From Sporosarcina sp. P32b (lineage in GTDB: Bacteria; Bacillota; Bacilli; Bacillales_A; Planococcaceae), in the NCBI RefSeq assembly GCF_002743335.1, contig NZ_PDZB01000025.1:1-36814 (forward strand): DNA of 36,814 nt, written 5' to 3'. Position numbers and translations under genes: made by a program. This document shows positions 7,109 through 13,788 of the stretch, piece after piece. Position 1 is the first letter of the stretch. Each line of letters begins with the position of its first letter. The notes beneath the pieces are model-generated. The model was given only the letters and a program-made list of their open reading frames with translations, had not been told where the DNA came from and searched no databases.

Positions 7109-8179
7109 TTAAGCAATTGTTCCCGTTCTCTCCGCCCGTAGAGTACGATAAGTCTGCAAGCTCATCAACGTAACTTCTACGGCAATTAATAGTACAATCA
7201 CAACCGGCAAGAAGAGTTGCAGTGGCTGTGCCAACGCGTCGATCCATGGATGATGGCCGGTAGGAATTCGTTCCGTGAAGAAAAGGAACATGCCGAATGT
7301 AAACACGCGAGCCCATTGCGTCGGGGAATAGTCAAAGAGGCCATGACGCCAGCCGAGTTTCCGAATTCGTTGAAAAGCCCATATGATCTCAATCGTTTCG
7401 ATGACAAGGAAAAATACGAATGAAAGAGTCCAAACGATATACATGAGGGAGAAAGCTGTAGGGTGTGCGAATGTAAGTGCCACGCCTGTAATGGACAAAG
7501 CACCATGTAAAATACAATTCGTATTGACCCAATTGACCGTCAAATCTTTATCTGAAGCCGTTACATAACGGAACACAATCAGCAAAAAGTTCAGTATATA
7601 AAACAATGAACCAATAACAAGTAGAGTATTAGCGCGGCCTGTCCATTCAGCGCCATCCAACACATGATAGCCCGAAATAACAATAGATTGAGTGGATACG
7701 CATGTCAGTAACAATCCGCCATGTATTTGATGTATATACTTTTTCAGATTTGTGAAAATGAACATATAATTTCTAATAACGAGTCCAATATAAATAAACC
7801 AAAACGTGAGATTTATGTAGAATAGAATGTTCATTGAACCGGCCATGTCGTTGTCCGACAGCAAAATAAGAATAATTGAAACAGATGCAATCCAAGTGCC
7901 AATCGAAAAACTCGATATGGGATCTTTCACATGAAGCAAATAAAAGTCTCTATGAAACAAATCGAATAGGTAATGAATTAAGATCCAAAATGCGCCTGCA
8001 ATGACTACGTAAAATACGATGGTGGTTGCAGATGGAAAATATATGAAAACGACGCTTTTTAATGCAATGCCCATCGACATAAGGGGGGCGCCGGCAACTG
8101 TGGAAATCACTGGCTTATGTCCGAGATGTTTACCGGTGAATGCCAGAATGAGAGTAGCGATAAATAAGAATATAAACAT
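7109..8179 (-). CDS. Polytopic membrane protein of unknown function
   Basis: A 356-residue hydrophobic protein with about ten predicted membrane helices and short polar loops. The start is supported by AAAGGGA 7 nt before the ATG. I do not recognise the family with certainty. The length and the regular ten-helix pattern are loosely like TDT/SLAC1-type (TehA-like) transporters, but no decisive motif was seen. Histidines and aromatic residues are frequent (LIHYLFDLFHRDFYLLH). The gene stands alone, flanked on both sides by copies of the interspersed palindrome (7040-7107 and 8233-8301). Confidence 0.75.
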   Translation of the reverse strand: MFIFLFIATLILAFTGKHLGHKPVISTVAGAPLMSMGIALKSVVFIYFPSATTIVFYVVIAGAFWILIHYLFDLFHRDFYLLHVKDPISSFSIGTWIASVSIILILLSDNDMAGSMNILFYINLTFWFIYIGLVIRNYMFIFTNLKKYIHQIHGGLLLTCVSTQSIVISGYHVLDGAEWTGRANTLLVIGSLFYILNFLLIVFRYVTASDKDLTVNWVNTNCILHGALSITGVALTFAHPTAFSLMYIVWTLSFVFFLVIETIEIIWAFQRIRKLGWRHGLFDYSPTQWARVFTFGMFLFFTERIPTGHHPWIDALAQPLQLFLPVVIVLLIAVEVTLMSLQTYRTLRAERTGTIA

Positions 8180-8232
8180 AGTTGCATCCCTTTGCTTTGG
8201 ATTTCTTTTTTTGCGTAAATCATATCATAAAC

Positions 8233-8301
8233 GGTGCCAGGTCCCAACACAAATCAGAAACAATTCTGAATTGAATTAGAGTTGTGTGCGGACCTGGCAC
8301 C
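8233..8301 (+). repeat. Interspersed palindrome, copy 4
   Basis: Full-length, with GGTGCC at the left end and GGCACC at the right. Both outer ends carry the same substitution in paired positions, so the stem stays intact. Confidence 0.9.
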
Positions 8302-8446
8302 GTTTATGAAGTATATTGAATTCATCCAATACACTTCATCTTTGATTTCACTAGTAAATAAGTATAAAATGTACTTCTGTACTTCTATAAATTACGGAAG
8401 AGGTATGAATGAATATAAAGAATAAAAGTTTTAGTGGAGGGTCTGT

Positions 8447-8710
8447 ATGAATTATAGAATCGGTAACAAGCAAGTATTCGAGCAAGCACAGTTGCGATCG
8501 GTTTCAGATGTACCGTTTACTGAAGAAGAACTTCAAAATGGTATGATGTTAGCGATAGCTAAGAAAGACTCTACGTTGGCACTGTATTTAGTAGAGGTAG
8601 ATGGTCAGAAGAAATTTGAGGTTCGTTGGGATGATTCGCACGAGCTATTCAACGGCTGGAATTCTGCATGGGAAAATTTCACATGGTGCCTAGATATCGT
8701 AGGTAACTGA
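8447..8710 (+). CDS. Small hypothetical protein (87 aa)
   Basis: A soluble acidic protein of 87 residues, rich in tryptophan near the C-terminus (WDDSHELFNGWNSAWENFTW). No membrane helix or signal peptide is seen. GGAGGG is well placed before the ATG, and a strong terminator follows at 8758-8797, so it is a single-gene transcript. I do not recognise the family. Confidence 0.7.
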   Translation: MNYRIGNKQVFEQAQLRSVSDVPFTEEELQNGMMLAIAKKDSTLALYLVEVDGQKKFEVRWDDSHELFNGWNSAWENFTWCLDIVGN

Positions 8711-8757
8711 TTTTCAGATACTTGTGTGCAAAACTACATATCCATATGTTCTAAAGG

Positions 8758-8797
8758 AAAAACTCCGCTGGTTTGTGTGAACTGGCGGAGTTTTTTT
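8758..8797 (+). terminator. Terminator after the 87-aa gene
   Basis: AAAACTCCGC / GCGGAGTTTT stem followed by a run of seven T's. Confidence 0.9.
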
Positions 8798-8804
8798 GTT
8801 TTTC

Positions 8805-8873
8805 GGTACCAGGTCCCCACACAAATTGGAAACTATTCTGAATTGAACCGGAATTGTGTGGGGACCTGGTACC
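8805..8873 (+). repeat. Interspersed palindrome, copy 5
   Basis: A full-length, well-preserved copy with perfect outer arms (GGTACCAGGTCCCCACACAA with its complement). It sits directly downstream of the terminator at 8758-8797. Confidence 0.92.
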
Positions 8874-9033
8874 GTTTGCTGTGTTCCGTTTGCTGACCGT
8901 TCGCTGTGCTGTGTTCCATTCGTTCCCGTTCACCAGTGAGCCATTTGCCAGTGCCCAAAAAAGCCTCCCCAACATAAGCTACAACAATAGAACATATTCG
9001 TACGACTTACAAAGGGAGAGGAGTGACTAGTGC

Positions 9034-9954
9034 ATGGCAACAAAACCGCAGCAATTAAAAAGAGGCGACACGGTGGGGATCGTGACGCTTGGAAGTCCGC
9101 TCGCAGCTAATCGCATTACGGAAGGGATTCGGATGTTGCAAACGATGGGGTATAAAGTCGTGGTAGGTGAACATGTGTATTCGGCTAATGGATTTCTTGC
9201 GGCTACGCCTCAACAAAGGGCTTCGGATTTAATGAAGATGTTTAAGAATCCGGAAGTGAAATGGATTTTACCTACTCGCGGAGGCGTCGGAGTGGCAGGT
9301 GTTTTACCTTTCCTTGATTTTAATGTGATTAAACAAAATCCCAAAATTGTTTCGGGATATAGCGATATTACGATCTTATTGAATGTGTTGTTTGAATATG
9401 CCGACCTCATCGGTTTTCAAAGTTTGCTGTTGCTAGACTTTAAGGCGGGGACCCCTGCATATAATTTCAATCAATTCTTTGCGGCGACATCCAACGTCAC
9501 GGCACCTTGGCAAATTATGAATCCGCCTGAAGTTCCACTGGTTGGATTAGTTCCAGGAAATGTCACGGGGCCGATTGTAGGTGGGAACCTCACGTCATTC
9601 GTAGGCACATTAGGTACGTCCTATGAAATCAATACAGAAGGTAGAATTCTTCTATTGGAAGAAACTCATGAACCGATTAATACGGTGTATCGTTACGTAA
9701 ACCACTTAGCGATGGCAGGGAAATTTGATGATTGTGTGGGCATCATTATGGGACAATGTACGAACTGTGATTCTGCCTATGGGAAAAGTTATGTGGATTT
9801 GATCAATGAATTTATAGTTCCACTAGGCAAACCTTTATTGACCAACCTAGCGAGCGCACATAGCTTCTACAAAGCCACTGTACCTATAGGGGCCAGTGTT
9901 CGTATGGATACGGTGAATCGAACGTTAACGGTGACGGAGCCGGTTGTAAAGTAG
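9034..9954 (+). CDS. S66-family LD-carboxypeptidase / MccF-like peptidase
   Basis: A 306-residue serine peptidase of family S66. These enzymes cleave an L-D bond: either the terminal D-Ala of cytoplasmic muropeptide tetrapeptides (LdcA) or the amide of microcin-C-type peptides (MccF). The likely catalytic triad is S110 in SGYSDIT, a glutamate in RILLLEET (E209 or E210) and H276 in LASAHSFYKATVPIG. The conserved RGG segment (82-84) is also present. The length is typical and no signal peptide is seen, so it is cytoplasmic. GGGAGAGGAG lies about 10 nt before the ATG. A single gene; peptidoglycan recycling is the likelier role, self-immunity a possible alternative. Confidence 0.85.
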   Translation: MATKPQQLKRGDTVGIVTLGSPLAANRITEGIRMLQTMGYKVVVGEHVYSANGFLAATPQQRASDLMKMFKNPEVKWILPTRGGVGVAGVLPFLDFNVIKQNPKIVSGYSDITILLNVLFEYADLIGFQSLLLLDFKAGTPAYNFNQFFAATSNVTAPWQIMNPPEVPLVGLVPGNVTGPIVGGNLTSFVGTLGTSYEINTEGRILLLEETHEPINTVYRYVNHLAMAGKFDDCVGIIMGQCTNCDSAYGKSYVDLINEFIVPLGKPLLTNLASAHSFYKATVPIGASVRMDTVNRTLTVTEPVVK

Positions 9955-9956
9955 GT

Positions 9957-9977
9957 GACAGGTCCGCATGAAATTCA
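9957..9977 (+). repeat. Possible degenerate left arm of the interspersed palindrome
   Basis: GTGACAGGTCCGCATGAAATTC resembles the left arm (GGTACCAGGTCCCCACACAATTC) but is diverged and lacks a right arm. It follows the carboxypeptidase stop codon directly. Confidence 0.3.
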
Positions 9978-10109
9978 TTATATTTTGCTAATATACGCGA
10001 GTTTTAGGGTATACTTATAAAGTAAGAAGGTCTACTTCAGTAAATTAAGGTATCATCCTTGTGTTGAATAGATGGTCTACTAAGAAGATGAGAAGAGTAG
10101 GTGAAAACA

Positions 10110-10259
10110 ATGGGGAAGTATCAACTAGATAGTAAAGGCAAGGCGTCTGTGGCAAAGTATCACGAAAAAAACAAGCCAGCTCAATTTGATAAAAAGCAGC
10201 AAATTGATAAAATACGTACAGCGTATTTGGAAAAGAAGAAAAAACAGGCGGATGAATAA
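10110..10259 (+). CDS. Very small basic hypothetical protein (49 aa)
   Basis: The reading frame runs from ATG at 10110 to TAA at 10257-10259. It encodes 49 residues beginning MGKYQLDSKGKASVAKYHEK and ending in a lysine-rich helix (LEKKKKQADE). It is highly charged with no membrane segment. AGGTG lies upstream, and a hairpin and a terminator follow. I believe similar short proteins occur in other Bacillales, but the function is unknown. A longer overlapping frame at 10186-10419 has no ribosome binding site and is rejected. Confidence 0.65.
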   Translation: MGKYQLDSKGKASVAKYHEKNKPAQFDKKQQIDKIRTAYLEKKKKQADE

Positions 10260-10267
10260 GTTAGAGC

Positions 10268-10313
10268 AGATGCCAGTACAACGCAGAAACGGTTCTGCAT
10301 TGTACTGGCATCT
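10268..10313. repeat. Long hairpin after the 49-aa gene, without a T-run
   Basis: AGATGCCAGTACAA (10268-10281) pairs perfectly with 10300-10313, and GCAGAA with TTCTGC inside it, giving a stem of about 20 bp. No T-tract follows on either strand, so it may act as an mRNA 3'-end stabiliser or be a separate palindromic element. Confidence 0.6.
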
Positions 10314-10340
10314 GGTACTTGACTTGCCTATTTATCCATG

Positions 10341-10375
10341 GAAAACTCTCAGCATTTATTATGGGGAGTTTTTTT
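10341..10375 (+). terminator. Terminator after the 49-aa gene
   Basis: AAAACTCTC / GGGGAGTTTT stem (one G-T pair) followed by T's. Confidence 0.8.
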
Positions 10376-10522
10376 GTATTTCATCCTTCTACTCTTTAAT
10401 AAAATCTTTTTATGAATAATTCAATTTTATATCGTTAACCACTGATTGTTGATATGATTAAGGTATATTCTGCATGAAAAGGCAGTAGACTGCGGAAAAT
10501 ACTTAACAAGGTGTGAATTATA

Positions 10523-11188
10523 TTGAATCTCTTAAATGTTAGAAAAGGCCAATTCGTTTATTATCAAAATAAGCTGCATAAAGTCTATTCTGTAAAAGCT
10601 TTTTTCAAGCAGTCCGTTCACTTGATCCGACTAGAAGACTTTGAACAACAGCTGGCTACGGCTAAAGAAATTAATTTGTATAAACCTAAACATTTGGACA
10701 GTTTTGTCGTGAATCATAAACGATATACATTGCACAAAGATGAGAAGGCTAAAGTAGGCGATTATATTTTAATCATTAATCCTCAACCAGATTCTTTAGA
10801 TCATCACCATCTACATGCGATTGAAATGGTATCTTCGATTGAACGTCATGGTGTCATCAGTAATAAATCCAATGGTATTAAACATAACGAGTATTGGGTG
10901 ATGATGCCTGGGCTTGAAGACGGTGCGAATATTATTGATATGGAAATTCCAGATGCGGATTATATTACGGAGCAAGTAAATGAAAAGACGAAGATCAATG
11001 TGCCTAAAGCGCATAAAATTAAAATAGGCGACGTGTACCAATGCAACACAAAAGATCCGATTCTTCAGGCGATGGTTGTCGCTATCCAAGGAGAGACGGT
11101 TTATTTAGGTAGCAATCTCGAAGTGGATATTAATGAGTTGAACGATCCTGAGTCTTGGAGTTTAGTTCAAAGCAAGCTACATTCGTGA
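10523..11188 (+). CDS. Hypothetical soluble protein (221 aa)
   Basis: A cytoplasmic protein of 221 residues with no signal peptide or membrane helix. It appears to be built of short beta-rich segments such as VRKGQFVYYQNKLHKVYSV and KAKVGDYILIINPQ, and KIKIGDVYQCNTKDP later echoes these, which suggests internally related barrel-like units. A TTG start at 10523 is preferred because AAGGTG sits 9 nt upstream and no ATG has a comparable site. I do not recognise a family or a function. A degenerate copy of the interspersed palindrome follows the gene. Confidence 0.75.
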   Translation: MNLLNVRKGQFVYYQNKLHKVYSVKAFFKQSVHLIRLEDFEQQLATAKEINLYKPKHLDSFVVNHKRYTLHKDEKAKVGDYILIINPQPDSLDHHHLHAIEMVSSIERHGVISNKSNGIKHNEYWVMMPGLEDGANIIDMEIPDADYITEQVNEKTKINVPKAHKIKIGDVYQCNTKDPILQAMVVAIQGETVYLGSNLEVDINELNDPESWSLVQSKLHS

Positions 11189-11192
11189 GATC

Positions 11193-11248
11193 GGTACCAG
11201 GTCCTCACATAATGTAGAAACAATTTAAGAATGTATGGGGAGTCGGTA
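11193..11248 (+). repeat. Interspersed palindrome, copy 6 (degenerate right arm)
   Basis: The left arm GGTACCAGGTCCTCACA and the centre are clear. The right arm is decayed (ATGTATGGGGAGTCGGTA). The sequence after it (GGTAAGCGATAGTTGTAGTT) resembles what follows the partial copy at 13497. Confidence 0.75.
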
Positions 11249-11303
11249 AGCGATAGTTGTAGTTTACTGCTTAAAAATCAATATGTACTTCCTTTAAGAC
11301 CAT

Positions 11304-11343
11304 AAAAAAGAGTGGATCGGACTTTACCTGATTCACTCTTTTT
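11304..11343. terminator. Bidirectional terminator, duplicate of the one at 12523
   Basis: AAAAAAGAGTGGATCGG pairs with CTGATTCACTCTTTTT. It is clearly related to the terminator beside the intact SDR gene and belongs to the duplicated block that also holds the SDR remnant. Confidence 0.8.
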
Positions 11344-11437
11344 GTATACCTTATTATTGCATGTTATCCGTCATCCTCTGCAAGGTCTAGGCGTAGAATT
11401 ACTACTGCGTTTACTTGATCTTCTGTGGTAGACATTG
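11344..11437 (-). pseudogene. Remnant of the 3' end of an SDR dehydrogenase gene
   Basis: On the minus strand the frame reads MSTTEDQVNAVVILRLDLA, then EDDG and a stop. It aligns with the C-terminal part of the intact SDR at 12579-13352 (MSTAEEQANAVVFLCSDLA, later VDGG), with an internal deletion of about 10 codons. The matching terminator lies directly downstream. The rest of the gene is absent, so this is a decayed duplicate. The stretch 11438-11554 holds a hairpin (about 11476-11500) and no gene. Confidence 0.8.
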
Positions 11438-11554
11438 TTTTTATTGGATTTCAAGAGAAAGAATATAAAGTGATCACCCATCGGTATAACTACTGGTGGG
11501 TTTTACTGTTCGCATTTGATAGAGTGTTAGTAGGATAGTTAGGGAGCGTGTAAG

Positions 11555-12475
11555 ATGGAACGAATAAAAGAAGCAGCCGGATTTACGGTAATCACGTTAT
11601 TATTTAGTCTTCTTACTTGGGTCATGATAGATTCCTATATGGATGAATATGATTTACGCTCTATTCAGTCAGAAGAAGTAACGATCATAGAGAAGGTAGG
11701 AGCTAAAGGTTTATTTACGCCTCCCGTTTATTATGTTCGTATTAGATTACCAAATGGAGAAGAGCCGGGTCGTCTTAACCGCCTTTCAAAGAATCAGATG
11801 GAGAATAGTAAAATAGGCGACTCCCTTAGCGGTTACATGACGGGTACCGCAACTTTTTCGACAGCTCGTGATATTGCGATTGATAGCTTGTACTACTTGT
11901 TGGCTATTATCGTTTTTGGCATTTTGACTTTCTTTTGTCTAGTTGCCCTAATATTTTCTATTCCTGCAGTGGATCGTTTCGAAAGGAAGATGCATTCCAA
12001 ACGGCGTGTTAAAAGTAAGAAAAAATGGAGTGTAAGGAAAAGAGCCTGGCGAAATGCAGGAATCATTGTTCTGTTCTTTCTTTTCATTTCGGGCCGTTTT
12101 GTATGGAACTTGATTCGTAAATTGCAGTTTGTTGGAAAGACGGAGACTGAGGCCACCATTTTGGATCAGTTTTCGCATACTACGTACCGTAGATATGAAG
12201 ACTCGCAGTATGAACTGACAATCTCTTTTAAGGATCAGGCGGGACACACTTTCGAAGTGTTGAAGGATGTAACGAGACACACCTATCAGCAATATGGCAT
12301 CGGAGACAAATTACCAATCTCATATCGAAATGCTAATACATACGACGTGTTTGTGCCTGATCATTCTATATGGGATGTTGCTCAGGCATTTACGTATTGG
12401 GAGTTGTATATGTATATCATCTTGTTGGCGGTGAGTGTGTTTGTTGTCTGGGCTTATCTTACTGATTCAGAGTAG
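11555..12475 (+). CDS. DUF3592-like membrane protein with duplicated architecture
   Basis: A 306-residue membrane protein with four predicted helices (about 8-26, 110-137, 167-186 and 281-301). It is built as two halves, each a helix, an extracytoplasmic beta domain of 80-100 residues and a second helix. The second beta domain (TEATILDQFSH, then GDKLPISYRNANTYDVFV) has the DUF3592 pattern. A basic cytoplasmic loop (about 140-165, KMHSKRRVKSKKKWSVRKR) links the halves. The start ATG follows AGGGAG. No function is known for the family. The terminator at 12523-12565 is shared with the convergent SDR gene. Confidence 0.75.
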   Translation: MERIKEAAGFTVITLLFSLLTWVMIDSYMDEYDLRSIQSEEVTIIEKVGAKGLFTPPVYYVRIRLPNGEEPGRLNRLSKNQMENSKIGDSLSGYMTGTATFSTARDIAIDSLYYLLAIIVFGILTFFCLVALIFSIPAVDRFERKMHSKRRVKSKKKWSVRKRAWRNAGIIVLFFLFISGRFVWNLIRKLQFVGKTETEATILDQFSHTTYRRYEDSQYELTISFKDQAGHTFEVLKDVTRHTYQQYGIGDKLPISYRNANTYDVFVPDHSIWDVAQAFTYWELYMYIILLAVSVFVVWAYLTDSE

Positions 12476-12479
12476 GATC

Positions 12480-12514
12480 GGTACCAGGTCCCCACACAAT
12501 TTAGAAACAATTCA
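12480..12514 (+). repeat. Interspersed palindrome, copy 7 (left half only)
   Basis: The left arm and centre are intact (GGTACCAGGTCCCCACACAA onward) and end abruptly after CAATTCA. No right arm follows; the terminator begins 9 bp later. Confidence 0.85.
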
Positions 12515-12522
12515 AAGGCAAT

Positions 12523-12565
12523 AAAAAGAGTGGACCAGGCTATACACCTGATCCACTCTTTTTTA
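12523..12565. terminator. Bidirectional terminator between the DUF3592-like gene and the SDR gene
   Basis: AAAAAGAGTGGACCAGG pairs with CCTGATCCACTCTTTTT, with A/T runs on both sides. It serves the convergent genes at 11555 and 12579. Confidence 0.9.
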
Positions 12566-12578
12566 AAATCCACCTACA

Positions 12579-13352
12579 TCATTGTTGCATTTTACCCGCT
12601 GTATACCCGCCATCCACCGCAAGTGTGACGCCGCTAATTGATTTCGCGAGGTCTGAGCATAGGAATACTACAGCGTTTGCTTGTTCTTCTGCGGTAGACA
12701 TTCTACCAGCTGGAAGTGAAGCGAGTACGCCTTGGTATTGTTCTGGCGAAGTTTTAGACCAGCTTTCAATTGCCGGTGTAATCGTTGCGCCAGGAGCAAT
12801 AGAATTGATCGTAATGCCTTGTTGGCCATATTCTAAAGCCACTGATTTCGTAAGACCTGCAATAGCGTGTTTAGATGCAGTATAAGGCGCCATGTTCGGT
12901 GAGCCTTCAATGCCCGCACCGGATGCTGTGTTGACAATCGCGCCGCCACCCGTTTTAAGCATAGCGTTTACTTCGTGCTTGATGCAGTAAAACGTGCCAT
13001 AGAGATTGACTTTTAGCGTAATATCCCAGTCCTTCGAATCCATTTCCCCAATAGGCTTTAACCCTTTGTTAATGCCTGCGTTATTATGCGCAAAGTCTAG
13101 CTTGCCGAAAGTTTCAACTGTTTGATTGACCAGTCCGATTACTTGTTCCTCATCACTTACGTCGCATTTGAAAAAGGCCGCTTCTCCTCCAAGATCTTGA
13201 ATCAGTTGTACGGTTTCCTGTCCAGCCTCTTCACTAACGTCAGAGATCATCACTTTCGCGCCCGCTTTTGCTAAAGCAATGGCGGTAGCTCTACCGATAC
13301 CTGAACCCGATCCTGTTACTAGTCCTGCTTTACCTTCCATAACACCTGCCAT
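12579..13352 (-). CDS. Short-chain dehydrogenase/reductase (SDR)
   Basis: A 257-residue classical SDR oxidoreductase. The nucleotide-binding motif TGSGSGIG is at 13-20. D38 at the end of the second strand suggests NAD(H) over NADP(H). NNAG is at 90-93, and the catalytic residues are S144, Y157 and K161 (YTASK). The C-terminal part has the usual SDR sequence VTLAVDGGYTAG. AAAGGAG lies 8 nt before the ATG at 13352; an upstream GTG overlaps that spacer. The substrate is unknown. It is divergent from the KstD-like flavoprotein, which may suggest a linked role in oxidising cyclic or steroid-like alcohols. A decayed copy of its 3' end lies 1.1 kb away. Confidence 0.9.
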   Translation of the reverse strand: MAGVMEGKAGLVTGSGSGIGRATAIALAKAGAKVMISDVSEEAGQETVQLIQDLGGEAAFFKCDVSDEEQVIGLVNQTVETFGKLDFAHNNAGINKGLKPIGEMDSKDWDITLKVNLYGTFYCIKHEVNAMLKTGGGAIVNTASGAGIEGSPNMAPYTASKHAIAGLTKSVALEYGQQGITINSIAPGATITPAIESWSKTSPEQYQGVLASLPAGRMSTAEEQANAVVFLCSDLAKSISGVTLAVDGGYTAGKMQQ

Positions 13353-13496
13353 GAAAAACACTCCTTTTTGTTAATGTTCTTATTGGGTTCCATACACATT
13401 TACGACTATTTGTTCAATGAACGAGGTTACGTTCTGCGTTTTCTATTGAACAACATACGCCCAATTGATTGGGAAATCAACTATGCAGTTTTGATC

Positions 13497-13534
13497 GGTA
13501 CCAGGTCCCCACACAATTCAGAAACAATTCAGAA
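13497..13534 (+). repeat. Interspersed palindrome, copy 8 (left half only)
   Basis: Left arm and centre only, then GAGTAGGTAAGTACTAGTGA and more, which resembles the sequence after copy 6. It lies upstream of the SDR gene. The rest of the 436-bp gap 13353-13788 is AT-rich leader with the hairpin at 13705-13747. Confidence 0.85.
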
Positions 13535-13704
13535 ATATCAAGAGTAGGTAAGTACTAGTGATAGTTTTTTGAAAAGTGTATCTGTATATCTTGAAATAAA
13601 ATATAGTAGCGTTTCATGCCCAGTATTGAGGGAATAGTATATTTCTTACAAAGTATACAAAATATTATGTCATGTACATGCATATAATTTAAATGCAGGC
13701 TGAG

Positions 13705-13747
13705 GGGCAATCAGCTTCGACTAGACTAGTAGAAGACTAAGTTGCCC
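13705..13747. promoter_or_regulatory. Hairpin in the leader of the KstD-like gene
   Basis: GGGCAA (13705-13710) pairs with TTGCCC (13742-13747). Inside it CTTCGACTAG-A-CTAGTAGAAG is a near-perfect palindrome. It ends 41 bp before the start codon, so it is either an mRNA leader structure or a protein-binding site. Confidence 0.4.
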
Positions 13748-13788
13748 ATATGTATACATTGATAATTTTTAAAAAGGGGGATTTATTT

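Noticed and set aside
7109..8179. Firm assignment of the membrane protein as a TehA/SLAC1 transporter
   Set aside because: Only the helix count fits; no decisive family motif was seen, so it is left as unknown.
10186..10419. A 77-codon plus-strand frame
   Set aside because: It overlaps the better supported 49-residue gene in another frame, then runs through a hairpin and a terminator.
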